Assembly: GCF_000739595.1 (NCBI RefSeq)
Contig: NZ_BBJP01000013.1
Coordinates: 62,001-126,000, forward strand
DNA length: 64,000 bases
DNA from: Halorubrum halophilum
GTDB lineage: Archaea; Halobacteriota; Halobacteria; Halobacteriales; Haloferacaceae
Direction of reading: 5' to 3'
The position numbers and the translations under genes are program-made. Positions 1 through 8,011 of the stretch are shown one piece after another. The stretch's first letter is position 1, and each line of letters starts with the position of its first letter. Under the pieces are notes generated by a model, which did no database searches, had not been told where the DNA came from, and saw nothing but the letters and a program-made list of their open reading frames with translations.

Positions 1-457
1 CGACGTAGGTGAGCGTGGTGAACCGGCGTGGCGATCCGGACGCCGAGATAGCCAGCCGCCCGTCCTCCATGTCGTCGCCGAACCGGACCCACGTCTCGTC
101 GGGAGTGCGCTCGACCTCGCCGCCGCGGGCGCGGAACTCGCTCCCGTTGACGACCTCACCGTCGGGGTACTGGTACCGGAACGCCTCGAACTCGAAGGGC
201 TGATCGCCCGTGTACGGGGTCTGTCGGTAGAAGCGTATCTCTTCGACGTCGGAGACGTTGTACACGACGGTGTACCGCGTCTCGGTCGACAGGTTGATCG
301 ACGCGTCGCGGTCGGTCGCGAAGTCGTACGCGTGGGGCGGCTCGGCGTCGAGCGTCTCGTTCGCCACGTCGCCGCCGTCGTTGACATAGGTGAGACAGCC
401 GGCGCTGACGGCCAGCAGCGCGACGACCGCGACCGCGAGGGCGAAACGTCGGTTCAC
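1..457 (-). CDS. DUF5803-like lipoprotein, 3' end outside window
   Basis: The reading frame starts at a GTG 3 bases after the stop of the DUF2110 gene and runs off the left edge, so about 152 residues are visible. Residues 1-21 form a lipoprotein-type signal: basic NRR, a hydrophobic stretch, then a lipobox ending A-G-C at about residue 21. The mature part is acidic and predicted extracellular, anchored by lipid to the outer face of the membrane. The order TFE, DUF2110, this protein is common in haloarchaea, where the third gene is annotated as DUF5803; that name rests on my memory of the context and sequence style. Function is unknown. The tight spacing suggests one transcript with the two upstream genes. 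Confidence 0.75.
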   Translation of the reverse strand, partial: MNRRFALAVAVVALLAVSAGCLTYVNDGGDVANETLDAEPPHAYDFATDRDASINLSTETRYTVVYNVSDVEEIRFYRQTPYTGDQPFEFEAFRYQYPDGEVVNGSEFRARGGEVERTPDETWVRFGDDMEDGRLAISASGSPRRFTTLTYV

Positions 458-460
458 GGG

Positions 461-1156
461 TCAGACGACGCAGCGCATCTCCGCCGGGAGGTACGAGCCG
501 ATCGCGGCCAGCAGCCCCGGCGGGTCGGTGTCCTCGGTGCAGACGACGCTCTGTTCTAAGAGTCCCAGCCGCTCGACGGTGACGATGTCCTGCGCGTGGC
601 CCGCGCGGTTCACGGTCGCCCGGACCTCGCCGCGGGTCGCCGAGTTGACGTTGAGCCGCCCGTCGCCGCGCTGCCAGTCGTAGAGGCGGTCGCGCTCGGC
701 GTCCGACAGCCGACTCGGCTCCGAATCGGGGTCGCCGACGTCGCCGCCGTAGACGAACCGCACGGGGAGGTGCTGAACCAGCCCGAACCGCTCGACGACC
801 TGCTCGGGCGAGCCCCTGCCGAGGCCGATCTCGTCGGCCGGAATCCGCACGTCGACGCCGGCGTCGAAGACGAACCCGTCGTCGTCCCACGATTCGAGGG
901 TACCGACGTACTCCTCGCCGGCTTCCAGTCCCCCGTCGTGGGCGACGATCTCGCCCCACGTCTCCGCGAGGACGTTGCGGGCGACCTCGGCGTCCTCGCC
1001 GCTCACGTCCACCTGCACGAAGTCGTCGTCGCGGACGCCGACGTGCCAGTCGACGTCGAGCTCGCCAACGTCGTTGGCGACCAGCGAGTTCATGCCGTCG
1101 AGCGCGCGGTCGCGGGCGTCTCCCCCGACGTAGCACTTGGTTGCGAGAACGACCAT
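461..1156 (-). CDS. DUF2110 family protein
   Basis: A 231-residue cytoplasmic, acidic protein beginning MVVLATKCYV, typical of archaeal DUF2110 proteins. No catalytic motif is recognisable. Residues about 100-200 look like two small alpha/beta segments, including a possible helix-hairpin-helix-like stretch (VNSATRGEVRATVNRAG). The ATG overlaps the stop codon of the transcription factor E gene by one base, so the two are translationally coupled. Linkage to TFE hints at a role in transcription or RNA metabolism, but that is inference only. The family has no assigned function that I know of. Confidence 0.85.
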   Translation of the reverse strand: MVVLATKCYVGGDARDRALDGMNSLVANDVGELDVDWHVGVRDDDFVQVDVSGEDAEVARNVLAETWGEIVAHDGGLEAGEEYVGTLESWDDDGFVFDAGVDVRIPADEIGLGRGSPEQVVERFGLVQHLPVRFVYGGDVGDPDSEPSRLSDAERDRLYDWQRGDGRLNVNSATRGEVRATVNRAGHAQDIVTVERLGLLEQSVVCTEDTDPPGLLAAIGSYLPAEMRCVV

Positions 1157-1680
1157 TATCCCGTCACGTCCACGTTGAGCTCGTCACGGAGCTTCTCGAC
1201 GCGCTGCCCCATCGCCTCTCGGAGCCGGTCGTTGTCCATCGCCTCGACCGGGGAGCCGCACTCCGGACACTCGAAGCCGAAGTCCATCGCCTCGCCGAAC
1301 TCGAAGCGGATCGAACACACCTCACAGAGGTAGAACTCGTGGGTCCGTTCGTACTCCTCGCGCTCCTCTAACGCGTCGAGCAGGCGGTACATCTCCTCTT
1401 CGAGGTTCTCCGGGATGTTGTCGTAGTGGAACGTCCAGAGGTACGTGAGCCATCCCGAGTCCTCGTCGCGCACCCGGCGGTAGGTGGCGAGGTCGTTCTC
1501 GTACAGGATGAACAGCGCGCGTCGGACGTCGTTGAGCTCCAGTCCGAGCTCCTCCGCCAGCTCCTCGTCGGTGACCTCGCCGTCGGGCGGCGCGGCCGCG
1601 ACCGGCATCCCCGTCGGCCCCACCAGCTCGTGGAGGTACTTCTGGATGACGGGGTCGTTCAGTAGATCCTCAAAAGCCAT
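1156..1680 (-). CDS. tfe: Transcription factor E (TFE, TFIIE-alpha homologue)
   Basis: This 174-residue protein matches archaeal TFE, which stabilises the open promoter complex made by TBP, TFB and RNA polymerase. Residues 1-90 form the winged-helix domain (DEELAEELGLELNDVRRALFIL) followed by an aromatic segment (WLTYLWTFHYDN). The C-terminal zinc ribbon is visible as C-E-V-C and C-P-E-C pairs. The start at 1680 (MAFEDLL) is chosen because the longer upstream frame reads as low-complexity shadow sequence and this length is normal for TFE. It heads a minus-strand operon with the DUF2110 and lipoprotein genes. Confidence 0.96.
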   Translation of the reverse strand: MAFEDLLNDPVIQKYLHELVGPTGMPVAAAPPDGEVTDEELAEELGLELNDVRRALFILYENDLATYRRVRDEDSGWLTYLWTFHYDNIPENLEEEMYRLLDALEEREEYERTHEFYLCEVCSIRFEFGEAMDFGFECPECGSPVEAMDNDRLREAMGQRVEKLRDELNVDVTG

Positions 1681-1837
1681 TACGTGGATCTGGTGGAGGA
1701 ACCGGGTTAAAAGCTCCGGAAGGAGCGGTGACCGCGTCCGCGTCGCCGCCGATCCGGACTGCGATCGGGTCCCGCGGGGGTTCCGACCCGACCGCCTCCG
1801 GCAAAGCTTTACCCGACCTGTGACACGACACGGTCGT

Positions 1838-2917
1838 ATGGCATCGATCGGCGGCACGGGGGAGGGGTCGGACCCGCCAGCGCGATCGGAGGGGTCGGAC
1901 AGTGCGGACGGGGCGGGCGGGCCGAGTGGGCCGGAGCGGGCAGTCGCGACCGACTCCCCGACGACCGGGACGCGCGTCCGCCGAGCCGTCGGCGCGCTCG
2001 CGCTCCTCTCCGTCCCCGTCCCGCTCGCCGCCGTTCCGCTGGTCCCCGCCGCCGCCCTCCTCGGCCCCGCCGGGCTCGGCGTCGCCGGTCCGGGCGCGGC
2101 CGGGGGGCTCCTCGCCGCCGTCGTCGTCGGTATCGGCGGCTCCGCCCTCCTAGGCCCGATCGTCGTCGACCGCCGGATCGCTCGGCTCCCCGAGGCCGAG
2201 CTCGACGACCGCCCGGCCGACTTCGTCGCCGATCGCGTCGCGACGCTCGCGGACGAAGTCGGCGTCGACGCCCCCGAGGTGACGGTCGTCCGCGCCGACG
2301 CCGCCAACGTCGCCGTCGCCGACGGGTACCGCGGCTCGCGGCTCGTCGTCTCGACGCGGCTGCTCTCGCTGCCGAAGGCCGACCGAGACGCCGCGCTCCG
2401 ACACGCGCTCGTCCGGCTCCGAACTCGGGAGGCGCTCGTCGCGACCGCGCTGCTTCCGGCGCTCGCCGCGGTCGAGACGGTCGCGCTCCTCGCGACCCTG
2501 CTCGTCGGGCGCGGCGGCGAGCGGACGGCGGCGGATCGCGGCGTCAACCGCATCCACGGGTACGAGCCGGAGCGCGACCGGATCCCGTCGTGGGCGTACG
2601 CGGTTGCCGGGGTCGCGCTCTGGCTCCTGCTCCTCCCGGCGTGGCTCCCGGCGGCCGTCGGCGACCGGCTCTACGTCGCCGGCGGGCGTCGGGACGCCGA
2701 CGGAGCGGTCGCGCGGGTCGGGACCGCCGAGCGCGACGGGCTCGGCAACGCGGTCGCGTTCGCCAGCGACGCCGCGGGCGCCGCCGACTGGCCGCCGCTC
2801 CTCGACCGGCTCTCGCTCGTCTCGATGGCGGACGCCGAGACGGGTCGCGTGCGAGGGACGAGTCGGCAGGAGGCGCGGACGCGGCTCGCTCGGCTCCGCT
2901 CGAAGCGGGCTCTGTGA
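1838..2917 (+). CDS. M48 (HtpX)-like membrane protein without the HExxH motif
   Basis: A 359-residue protein with an acidic N-terminal tail (1-45), two hydrophobic segments (about 50-75 and 85-110), an HtpX-like cytosolic region, another membrane segment near 215-235 and one near 260-285. The stretch VTVVRADAANVAVADGYRGSRLVVSTRLL resembles the segment that precedes the catalytic helix in M48 proteases. Where M48 enzymes have HExxH, this protein has RHALVRLRTRE, so the zinc-binding histidine pair and catalytic glutamate are absent. It is probably an inactive paralogue that may act as a scaffold or regulator. The start is the ATG after the short GC-rich gap following divergent tfe. Assignment to the family is by pattern only. 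Confidence 0.7.
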   Translation: MASIGGTGEGSDPPARSEGSDSADGAGGPSGPERAVATDSPTTGTRVRRAVGALALLSVPVPLAAVPLVPAAALLGPAGLGVAGPGAAGGLLAAVVVGIGGSALLGPIVVDRRIARLPEAELDDRPADFVADRVATLADEVGVDAPEVTVVRADAANVAVADGYRGSRLVVSTRLLSLPKADRDAALRHALVRLRTREALVATALLPALAAVETVALLATLLVGRGGERTAADRGVNRIHGYEPERDRIPSWAYAVAGVALWLLLLPAWLPAAVGDRLYVAGGRRDADGAVARVGTAERDGLGNAVAFASDAAGAADWPPLLDRLSLVSMADAETGRVRGTSRQEARTRLARLRSKRAL

Positions 2918-2946
2918 GCTGGGACGGCGCGATCCGGGGCACGTGA

Positions 2947-4428
2947 TCAGGGGTGCGCCGGGACGACGATCCGGAGGATCGTTCCGCCCGTCTCCGACAG
3001 CGCCACCGAGAACTCCCCGCCCGCCTTGCCCACGACCCAGTACATCAGCCAGATCCCGAGCCGGTCCGCGTGCTTCAGCGACGTCTCGCCCCGTTCGAGT
3101 ACGTGTGTCTCGTGTTCCGGAATCCCCGGCCCGTCGTCTTCGATCTCGATCTCGATCCATCCCTCGTCCCCGCGCTCGACGCGTATCCAGACGGTCGGGT
3201 CCGGGTCGTCGTTGTGCTTGACCGCGTTCTCTACCCCCTCCTCGATCGCCGTCTGGAGGCCGAGCACGCTCACGCAGAGGGGATCGTCGTCGGGGAGCGA
3301 GAGGTGAAACGTCGCGTCCGGGTACCGATCGGTCATCTGACTCAGCAGCTCGGACAACCGGTCGCGGAGCTCGACGGCGGCCTCGGCGGGCTCCGTTTTC
3401 GAAAGCGTGTGGTCGATCTTTCGCACCGCCTCCGCGATCCGCATCAGGTCGTCGGTCGTCTCCGCGATCACGTCGAGCGACTTCCGGAGCTGCTCTTCGT
3501 CGGGATTCGTGCGTAGGAGGTCCGTGTACCCCTCGATGAGGTTCATCTTGTTCCGGAGGTTGTGGTTGAGCACCCGGCCCATCACCTCCAGCCGACGCTC
3601 GCGGATCTTCCGGTCCGTGATGTCCGTCTGAAAGCCGACGAAGCGGATCACGTCGCCGTTCTCGTGGATCGGCGCGACGGTGAGCTGGTTCCAGAACTTC
3701 TGGCCGTTCGCGCGGTAGTTCAGAACGTCGACGGATATCGGCCGCTCGTCGTCGATCGCCTCGCGGACCGCCGCCGTCTTCTCCGGGTTCGTGTGCTCTC
3801 CCTGGAGGAACCGACAGTCCTTCCCCAGCATCTCCGGACCGTAGCCGGTGAGCCGCTCGAACTCCCCGTTGACGTAGGTCAGCGGGTTGTTCCCCGTCCC
3901 CGGCTCCGCGAGGGTGATTCCCACCGGAGCCTCGTCCATCGCCCGCTCCTTCTGTCGGAGCTCCTCGACGGCGGCCGCGAGCCGCCGCTCGCGGTCGGCG
4001 AGCCGGAGGGAGGTGCGCCGTCGCTCGACGAGGTTCCCGATCCGGGTGCGGAGCGCCCCCTTGCGCACCGGGAGCTCGATAACGTCGTCGACGTGATCCC
4101 ACGCGCTCCCCGTCGTCTCCCGGTCAGTGTCGCCGCTCGCGAGGAGGACGAACGGGAGGAAGGCGGGCGCCGCGCGCTCCCGTCGTGATTCGATCCCCTC
4201 GGCGGCCCGCTCGAACGCCTCGGCGCCGAAGACGCAGCAGTCGAACGTCGAGTCGAGCGCCGCCGCGTCCGTCGTCGAATCGACGCGGAAGCGGTCGCCG
4301 AGGGCCTCGGCCACCAGCTCGCGGTCGCGTCCCGGCCGCATGAACAGCAGGACGCGGACCTCCTCGTCCGCGTCGGGCGGTCCGCCGAACGGGGCGTCGG
4401 AGGCGGTCCTCGCGGGGTCTGGGACCAT
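2947..4428 (-). CDS. LOV/PAS-domain sensor histidine kinase
   Basis: A 493-residue soluble kinase. Residues 24-130 form a receiver-like domain whose phospho-acceptor position reads G (CCVFGAEAF), so it is probably not phosphorylated. A coiled segment (about 135-165) leads to a PAS domain with LOV hallmarks: G-K-D-C-R-F-L-Q-G at 202-210 with the candidate photoactive Cys at 205, N-Y-R-A-N-G-Q-K-F-W-N near 237-247, and a Gln in GFQTDIT near 267. The H-box is LNHNLRNK with His 289, followed by an ATPase domain with an N box (EEGVENAVKHND) and G box (EDDGPGIP). It reads divergently from a KaiC-like gene across 72 bp, so the two may share regulation. FMN binding and blue-light sensing are inferred. 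Confidence 0.93.
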   Translation of the reverse strand: MVPDPARTASDAPFGGPPDADEEVRVLLFMRPGRDRELVAEALGDRFRVDSTTDAAALDSTFDCCVFGAEAFERAAEGIESRRERAAPAFLPFVLLASGDTDRETTGSAWDHVDDVIELPVRKGALRTRIGNLVERRRTSLRLADRERRLAAAVEELRQKERAMDEAPVGITLAEPGTGNNPLTYVNGEFERLTGYGPEMLGKDCRFLQGEHTNPEKTAAVREAIDDERPISVDVLNYRANGQKFWNQLTVAPIHENGDVIRFVGFQTDITDRKIRERRLEVMGRVLNHNLRNKMNLIEGYTDLLRTNPDEEQLRKSLDVIAETTDDLMRIAEAVRKIDHTLSKTEPAEAAVELRDRLSELLSQMTDRYPDATFHLSLPDDDPLCVSVLGLQTAIEEGVENAVKHNDDPDPTVWIRVERGDEGWIEIEIEDDGPGIPEHETHVLERGETSLKHADRLGIWLMYWVVGKAGGEFSVALSETGGTILRIVVPAHP

Positions 4429-4500
4429 GTCTCCTAGAAAGATACCGCGTGACCACTAAGTGCTACCCATTGTTAACTATCCCCGCCCGGAGTGGAACGT

Positions 4501-5979
4501 ATGTCAACACCACTCGCCGATCGCACCTCGACCGGTATCGCGGGGCTCGACGAGATCCTGTCGGGGGGGCTCGTCCCGAGGCGGAGCTACATGGTCCGCG
4601 GACAGGCCGGCAGCGGGAAGACGATTCTGAGCTTCCACTTCCTTCAGCAGGGGATCGACGAGGGGGAGACGGCGCTGTTCATCAACCTCGAAGAGGACCT
4701 CCGAGACCTGAAGGCGAACGCGGCGGCGCTCGGCTTCGACACCGAGGCGATCGAGTTCCTCGATCTGAGCCCGAGCGCTGACGTGTTCGTCGAGGACGAG
4801 TCGTACGAGGTGTTCGAGCCCGCCGAGGTCGAGCGGGAGTCGCTGACCGATAGAATCGTCGAAGGCGTGACCGCGGTCGAACCCGACCGCGTCGTCGTCG
4901 ACCCGCTGACACAGCTCCGGTTTCTCCTGTCCGACGACTACCAGTTCCGGAAGCAGGTGGTCGGATTCATGCGCTTCTTAAAAGACCGGGAAGCGACGGT
5001 GCTCTTCACCGTCCAGAACACCAAGTCGCTGCCGACGGACGACCTCGAGTTCATCACTGACGGGACGATCCGGCTGGACGCCGCGGAGTACGGCAAGACG
5101 GTCAGCGTACCGAAATTCCGGGGATCGTCGACGCAGAGCGGCGATCACGCCTACCGCGTCACCGACACGGGCATCCGCGTGTACCCCGCGCTCCAGCCCG
5201 GAAGCCGCGACGGCAACCTCGAGTTCGAACAGATCTCTTCGGGGATCCCGGAGGTCGACGAGCTGCTCCACGGCGGGATCGAACGCGGCACCGTCACCAT
5301 CGTGAGCGGACCGACCGGAGTGGGGAAGACGACCCTGAGCACGCAGTTCATGAAAGAGGCCGCCGGTCGGGGGGAACGTTCCGTCATCTACCTGTTCGAA
5401 GAGAACCGGGAGACGTTCCTCACCCGGTCGCGCGCCGTCAACATCCCGGTCGACGAGATGCTGGAGCGGGGGACCCTGCAGGTGAACGAGGTGGAGGCGT
5501 TAGAGCGGTCGCCACAGGAGTTCGCGCGGATGGTCCGCGGGGAGGTGGAAGAGCAGGACGCCGACATCGTCATGGTCGACGGGATCTCCGGGTACCGGCT
5601 GACGCTGCGCGGCGACGAGGACATGATGCTCCAGCAGATGCACGCGCTCGGTCGCTACCTCAAGAACTCCGGCGTGACGGGGATTTTCATCGACGAGACG
5701 CGGAACGTCACGGGCGAGTTCCACGCGACGATGGAGAACATCAGCTACCTCGCGGACAACATCGTTTTCCTCCGGCATCTGGAGGTCGAGGGCGAACTCC
5801 GCAAGGCGATCGGCGTCCTCAAAAAGCGGACGAGCGACTTCGAGCGGACGATCCGCGAGTTCCGGATCACGGAACACGGAATCACCGTCGGCGAGCCAAT
5901 GTCGGGGCTCCGCGGTATCCTGAGCGGCACGCCCGAGGTCGTCGATCAGGCGTCTAACCGCGGCTCTCGGGACGAGTAG
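4501..5979 (+). CDS. KaiC-like circadian/RecA-superfamily ATPase
   Basis: 492 residues with two tandem RecA-like KaiC domains. The first P-loop, GQAGSGKT, is at residues 34-41 and the second, GPTGVGKT, at 270-277; each repeat has the typical lead-in (TGIAGLDEIL and SGIPEVDELL). Walker B-like hydrophobic-Asp segments are present (DRVVVDPLTQLR and DIVMVDGISGYR). Haloarchaeal KaiC homologues are signalling ATPases, often paired with histidine kinases, and some show diurnal expression. An in-frame GTG lies 9 bases upstream at 4492, but ATG 4501 fits the family start. KaiA and KaiB are absent here, so a true oscillator is not implied. Confidence 0.95.
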   Translation: MSTPLADRTSTGIAGLDEILSGGLVPRRSYMVRGQAGSGKTILSFHFLQQGIDEGETALFINLEEDLRDLKANAAALGFDTEAIEFLDLSPSADVFVEDESYEVFEPAEVERESLTDRIVEGVTAVEPDRVVVDPLTQLRFLLSDDYQFRKQVVGFMRFLKDREATVLFTVQNTKSLPTDDLEFITDGTIRLDAAEYGKTVSVPKFRGSSTQSGDHAYRVTDTGIRVYPALQPGSRDGNLEFEQISSGIPEVDELLHGGIERGTVTIVSGPTGVGKTTLSTQFMKEAAGRGERSVIYLFEENRETFLTRSRAVNIPVDEMLERGTLQVNEVEALERSPQEFARMVRGEVEEQDADIVMVDGISGYRLTLRGDEDMMLQQMHALGRYLKNSGVTGIFIDETRNVTGEFHATMENISYLADNIVFLRHLEVEGELRKAIGVLKKRTSDFERTIREFRITEHGITVGEPMSGLRGILSGTPEVVDQASNRGSRDE

Positions 5980-5985
5980 GACGAG

Positions 5986-6624
5986 TCAGTCGCGGTCGGC
6001 GGGTGCGGGGTCGTCACCGGTTCCGGCGTCGTCGTCGCCCGCGACCTCCTCGCCGGCGTCGACGACCGTTTTCCCGGTCGCCTCCGGCAGCACCCGGCGG
6101 TCGGCGTTCTCCCACTCCCGGTCGAGCTCCGCGCCCTCGAACAGCCGGTCGAGGAACACCGCGAGCCCGGCGACCTCGGAGTGCGGCTGGTTCGTCACGC
6201 CCACGTTGAAGTCGGCGCGCTCGTACAGCGCCCACGGCACCTTCTCGCCGCCGACCACGACGAGGAGGTCCCGGGGCGTCGACGCCTCTCCGTCGGTCCC
6301 GTCCGAGCCGTCGAGCCCGACCGCCTCGCGAACCTCCTCCTCTACGTCCTGGACGCGCTCGCCGTACATCGTGAGGTGGACGACGATCCCCTCGAAGTCC
6401 CGGACGATCGCCTTCTGGTCCTCGCGGAGCTCGACCGCGAACGGGCCGCCGAACCGGTCGGTGATGTCCCGCACCGTCTCCGCCGACTGCCCGGCGTTGT
6501 CGGGGAAGATCACCCGGTCGGCGCCGAGCGCTCGGGCCGTGAGTCCGACGTGCGTCGTCATGCGGTCGTCGCGCCCCGGCCGGTGGCCGTACCGGAGGAC
6601 GACGACCTCGCGCGCATCGTGCAT
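5986..6624 (-). CDS. trm56: tRNA (cytidine(56)-2'-O)-methyltransferase Trm56
   Basis: A 212-residue SPOUT-type methyltransferase. The N-terminal block VVVLRYGHRPGRDDRMTTHV and the later LLVVVGGEKVPWALYERADFNVGVTNQPHSEVAGLAVFLD region are the archaeal Trm56 signatures; the second is the knotted SAM-binding part. It methylates the 2'-O of C56 in the T-loop of tRNAs, a role that in some archaea is taken by a guide RNA. The acidic tail after residue 190 is a haloarchaeal addition. The start at 6624 removes a long N-terminal extension that has no family match. It converges on the KaiC-like gene with only 6 bp between the stops. Confidence 0.92.
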   Translation of the reverse strand: MHDAREVVVLRYGHRPGRDDRMTTHVGLTARALGADRVIFPDNAGQSAETVRDITDRFGGPFAVELREDQKAIVRDFEGIVVHLTMYGERVQDVEEEVREAVGLDGSDGTDGEASTPRDLLVVVGGEKVPWALYERADFNVGVTNQPHSEVAGLAVFLDRLFEGAELDREWENADRRVLPEATGKTVVDAGEEVAGDDDAGTGDDPAPADRD

Positions 6625-6793
6625 ACTCGGCAGTGCGCCCGCGAGCCGCGTGGTCCTTTCGATGCGGAGTCGCCGGCGGCTCGTGTTCGCCGCCGCCTGA
6701 TCATCCCACGGTCGTGGATCGTTTATCGAAGCGAAGGCGAGAGGTGACCACGTAAGTGAAAGATTCATGGGGAAGGCGGTCGCCGGATGAGGT

Positions 6794-7867
6794 ATGACGA
6801 GCGTCAAGGAGTTCCGCGTCGACGAGCCCGCGACCGCCGACGCGCTCGGCCGCGGTCGGTTCGTCTTCACGGACGCCTACTCGGTGTTCGACTGGGGCCA
6901 GATGCCGGACGCGATCCCGAACAAGGGCGCGAGCCTCTGTGCGATGGGCGCGTTCAACTTCGAACTGCTGGAAGACGAGGGAATCCCGACCCACTACCGG
7001 GGCGTCATCGACCCCGGCCGTGACGCCGACGTGGACGGGGAGGGCGGGCCCGAAGTCGTCCCCCTCGCCGAGGCGACCGCCCCGCCGACGGAGATGGCCA
7101 TCGACCTGACGCAGGTGCCGGATCTCCCGTACGAGGGCCCGGAGGCCGGCTACGACTACGACGCCTTCCACGCCGCGGGCGGGGAGAACTACCTCGTCCC
7201 GCTGGAGGTCGTCTTCCGCAACCGGGTGCCCGTCGGGTCCAGCCTGCGACGCCGCAGGGACCCCGCCGACTTCGGGTTCGGCGACCTCGCCGGCGCCGAC
7301 GGCGACTGGCCCGACGAGCCGGTCGACCTCCCCGAGCCGGTCGTGGAGTTCTCGACGAAGTACGAGCAGCAGGACCGCTACCTCACCCGCGCTGAGGCCG
7401 ACCGGATCGCGGGCGTCGCCGACGTCGACGCCCTCGAATCGCTCGCGCGCGACGTGAACCGGGTCGTCACCGAGCGCGCCGAGGCGGCCGGGTTCGTCCA
7501 CGAGGACGGGAAGATCGAGTGCCTGTACGTCGACGGCGAGCTCCGGGTCGCCGACGTAGTCGGGACGTTCGACGAGAACCGCTTCTCGTACGGCGGGCGC
7601 GGGATCTCGAAGGAGGTCGTCCGCCAGTGGTACAAGGCGAACGACCCCGCGTGGGTCGAGAGCGTGAAGGAGGCGAAGGCGGCGGTCGCCGACCGCGACA
7701 TCGACGACTGGCGCGAGCTCTGCGAGCGCGACCCCGAGCCGCTCCCGCCGGCAGTCGTCGGCGCGGTCTCGGAGCTGTACGCGGCCGGCACGAACGCGTA
7801 CACCGACCGGGAGTGGTTCGACGTCCCCGACATCGAGGCGGCGCTCGACGCGGTCGACGGGCTGTAG
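6794..7867 (+). CDS. purC: Phosphoribosylaminoimidazole-succinocarboxamide synthase
   Basis: A 357-residue SAICAR synthetase that joins CAIR and aspartate with ATP in purine synthesis. Family motifs are clear: [25 protein letters not shown] near the N terminus (ATP-binding SVFD region), [21 protein letters not shown] (substrate binding) and the [27 protein letters not shown] segment. The protein is longer than bacterial PurC because of acidic insertions around residues 75-125, normal for haloarchaea. It stands alone between divergent trm56 and the disrupted transducer, with no other pur gene nearby. Confidence 0.96.
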   Translation: MTSVKEFRVDEPATADALGRGRFVFTDAYSVFDWGQMPDAIPNKGASLCAMGAFNFELLEDEGIPTHYRGVIDPGRDADVDGEGGPEVVPLAEATAPPTEMAIDLTQVPDLPYEGPEAGYDYDAFHAAGGENYLVPLEVVFRNRVPVGSSLRRRRDPADFGFGDLAGADGDWPDEPVDLPEPVVEFSTKYEQQDRYLTRAEADRIAGVADVDALESLARDVNRVVTERAEAAGFVHEDGKIECLYVDGELRVADVVGTFDENRFSYGGRGISKEVVRQWYKANDPAWVESVKEAKAAVADRDIDDWRELCERDPEPLPPAVVGAVSELYAAGTNAYTDREWFDVPDIEAALDAVDGL

Positions 7868-8011
7868 GCCGGGGACAGGCGCCGACTGCGGCGCCGGACC
7901 GACGAGTACGCCGACCACCGCGTCTGACCGAACGACCGCGATCGAGGTCGACACGACTCCGGTGACTCACAGTCGCGTCGCGGGGGATCGGCGTGTCGCC
8001 CGCGTCGGTAC

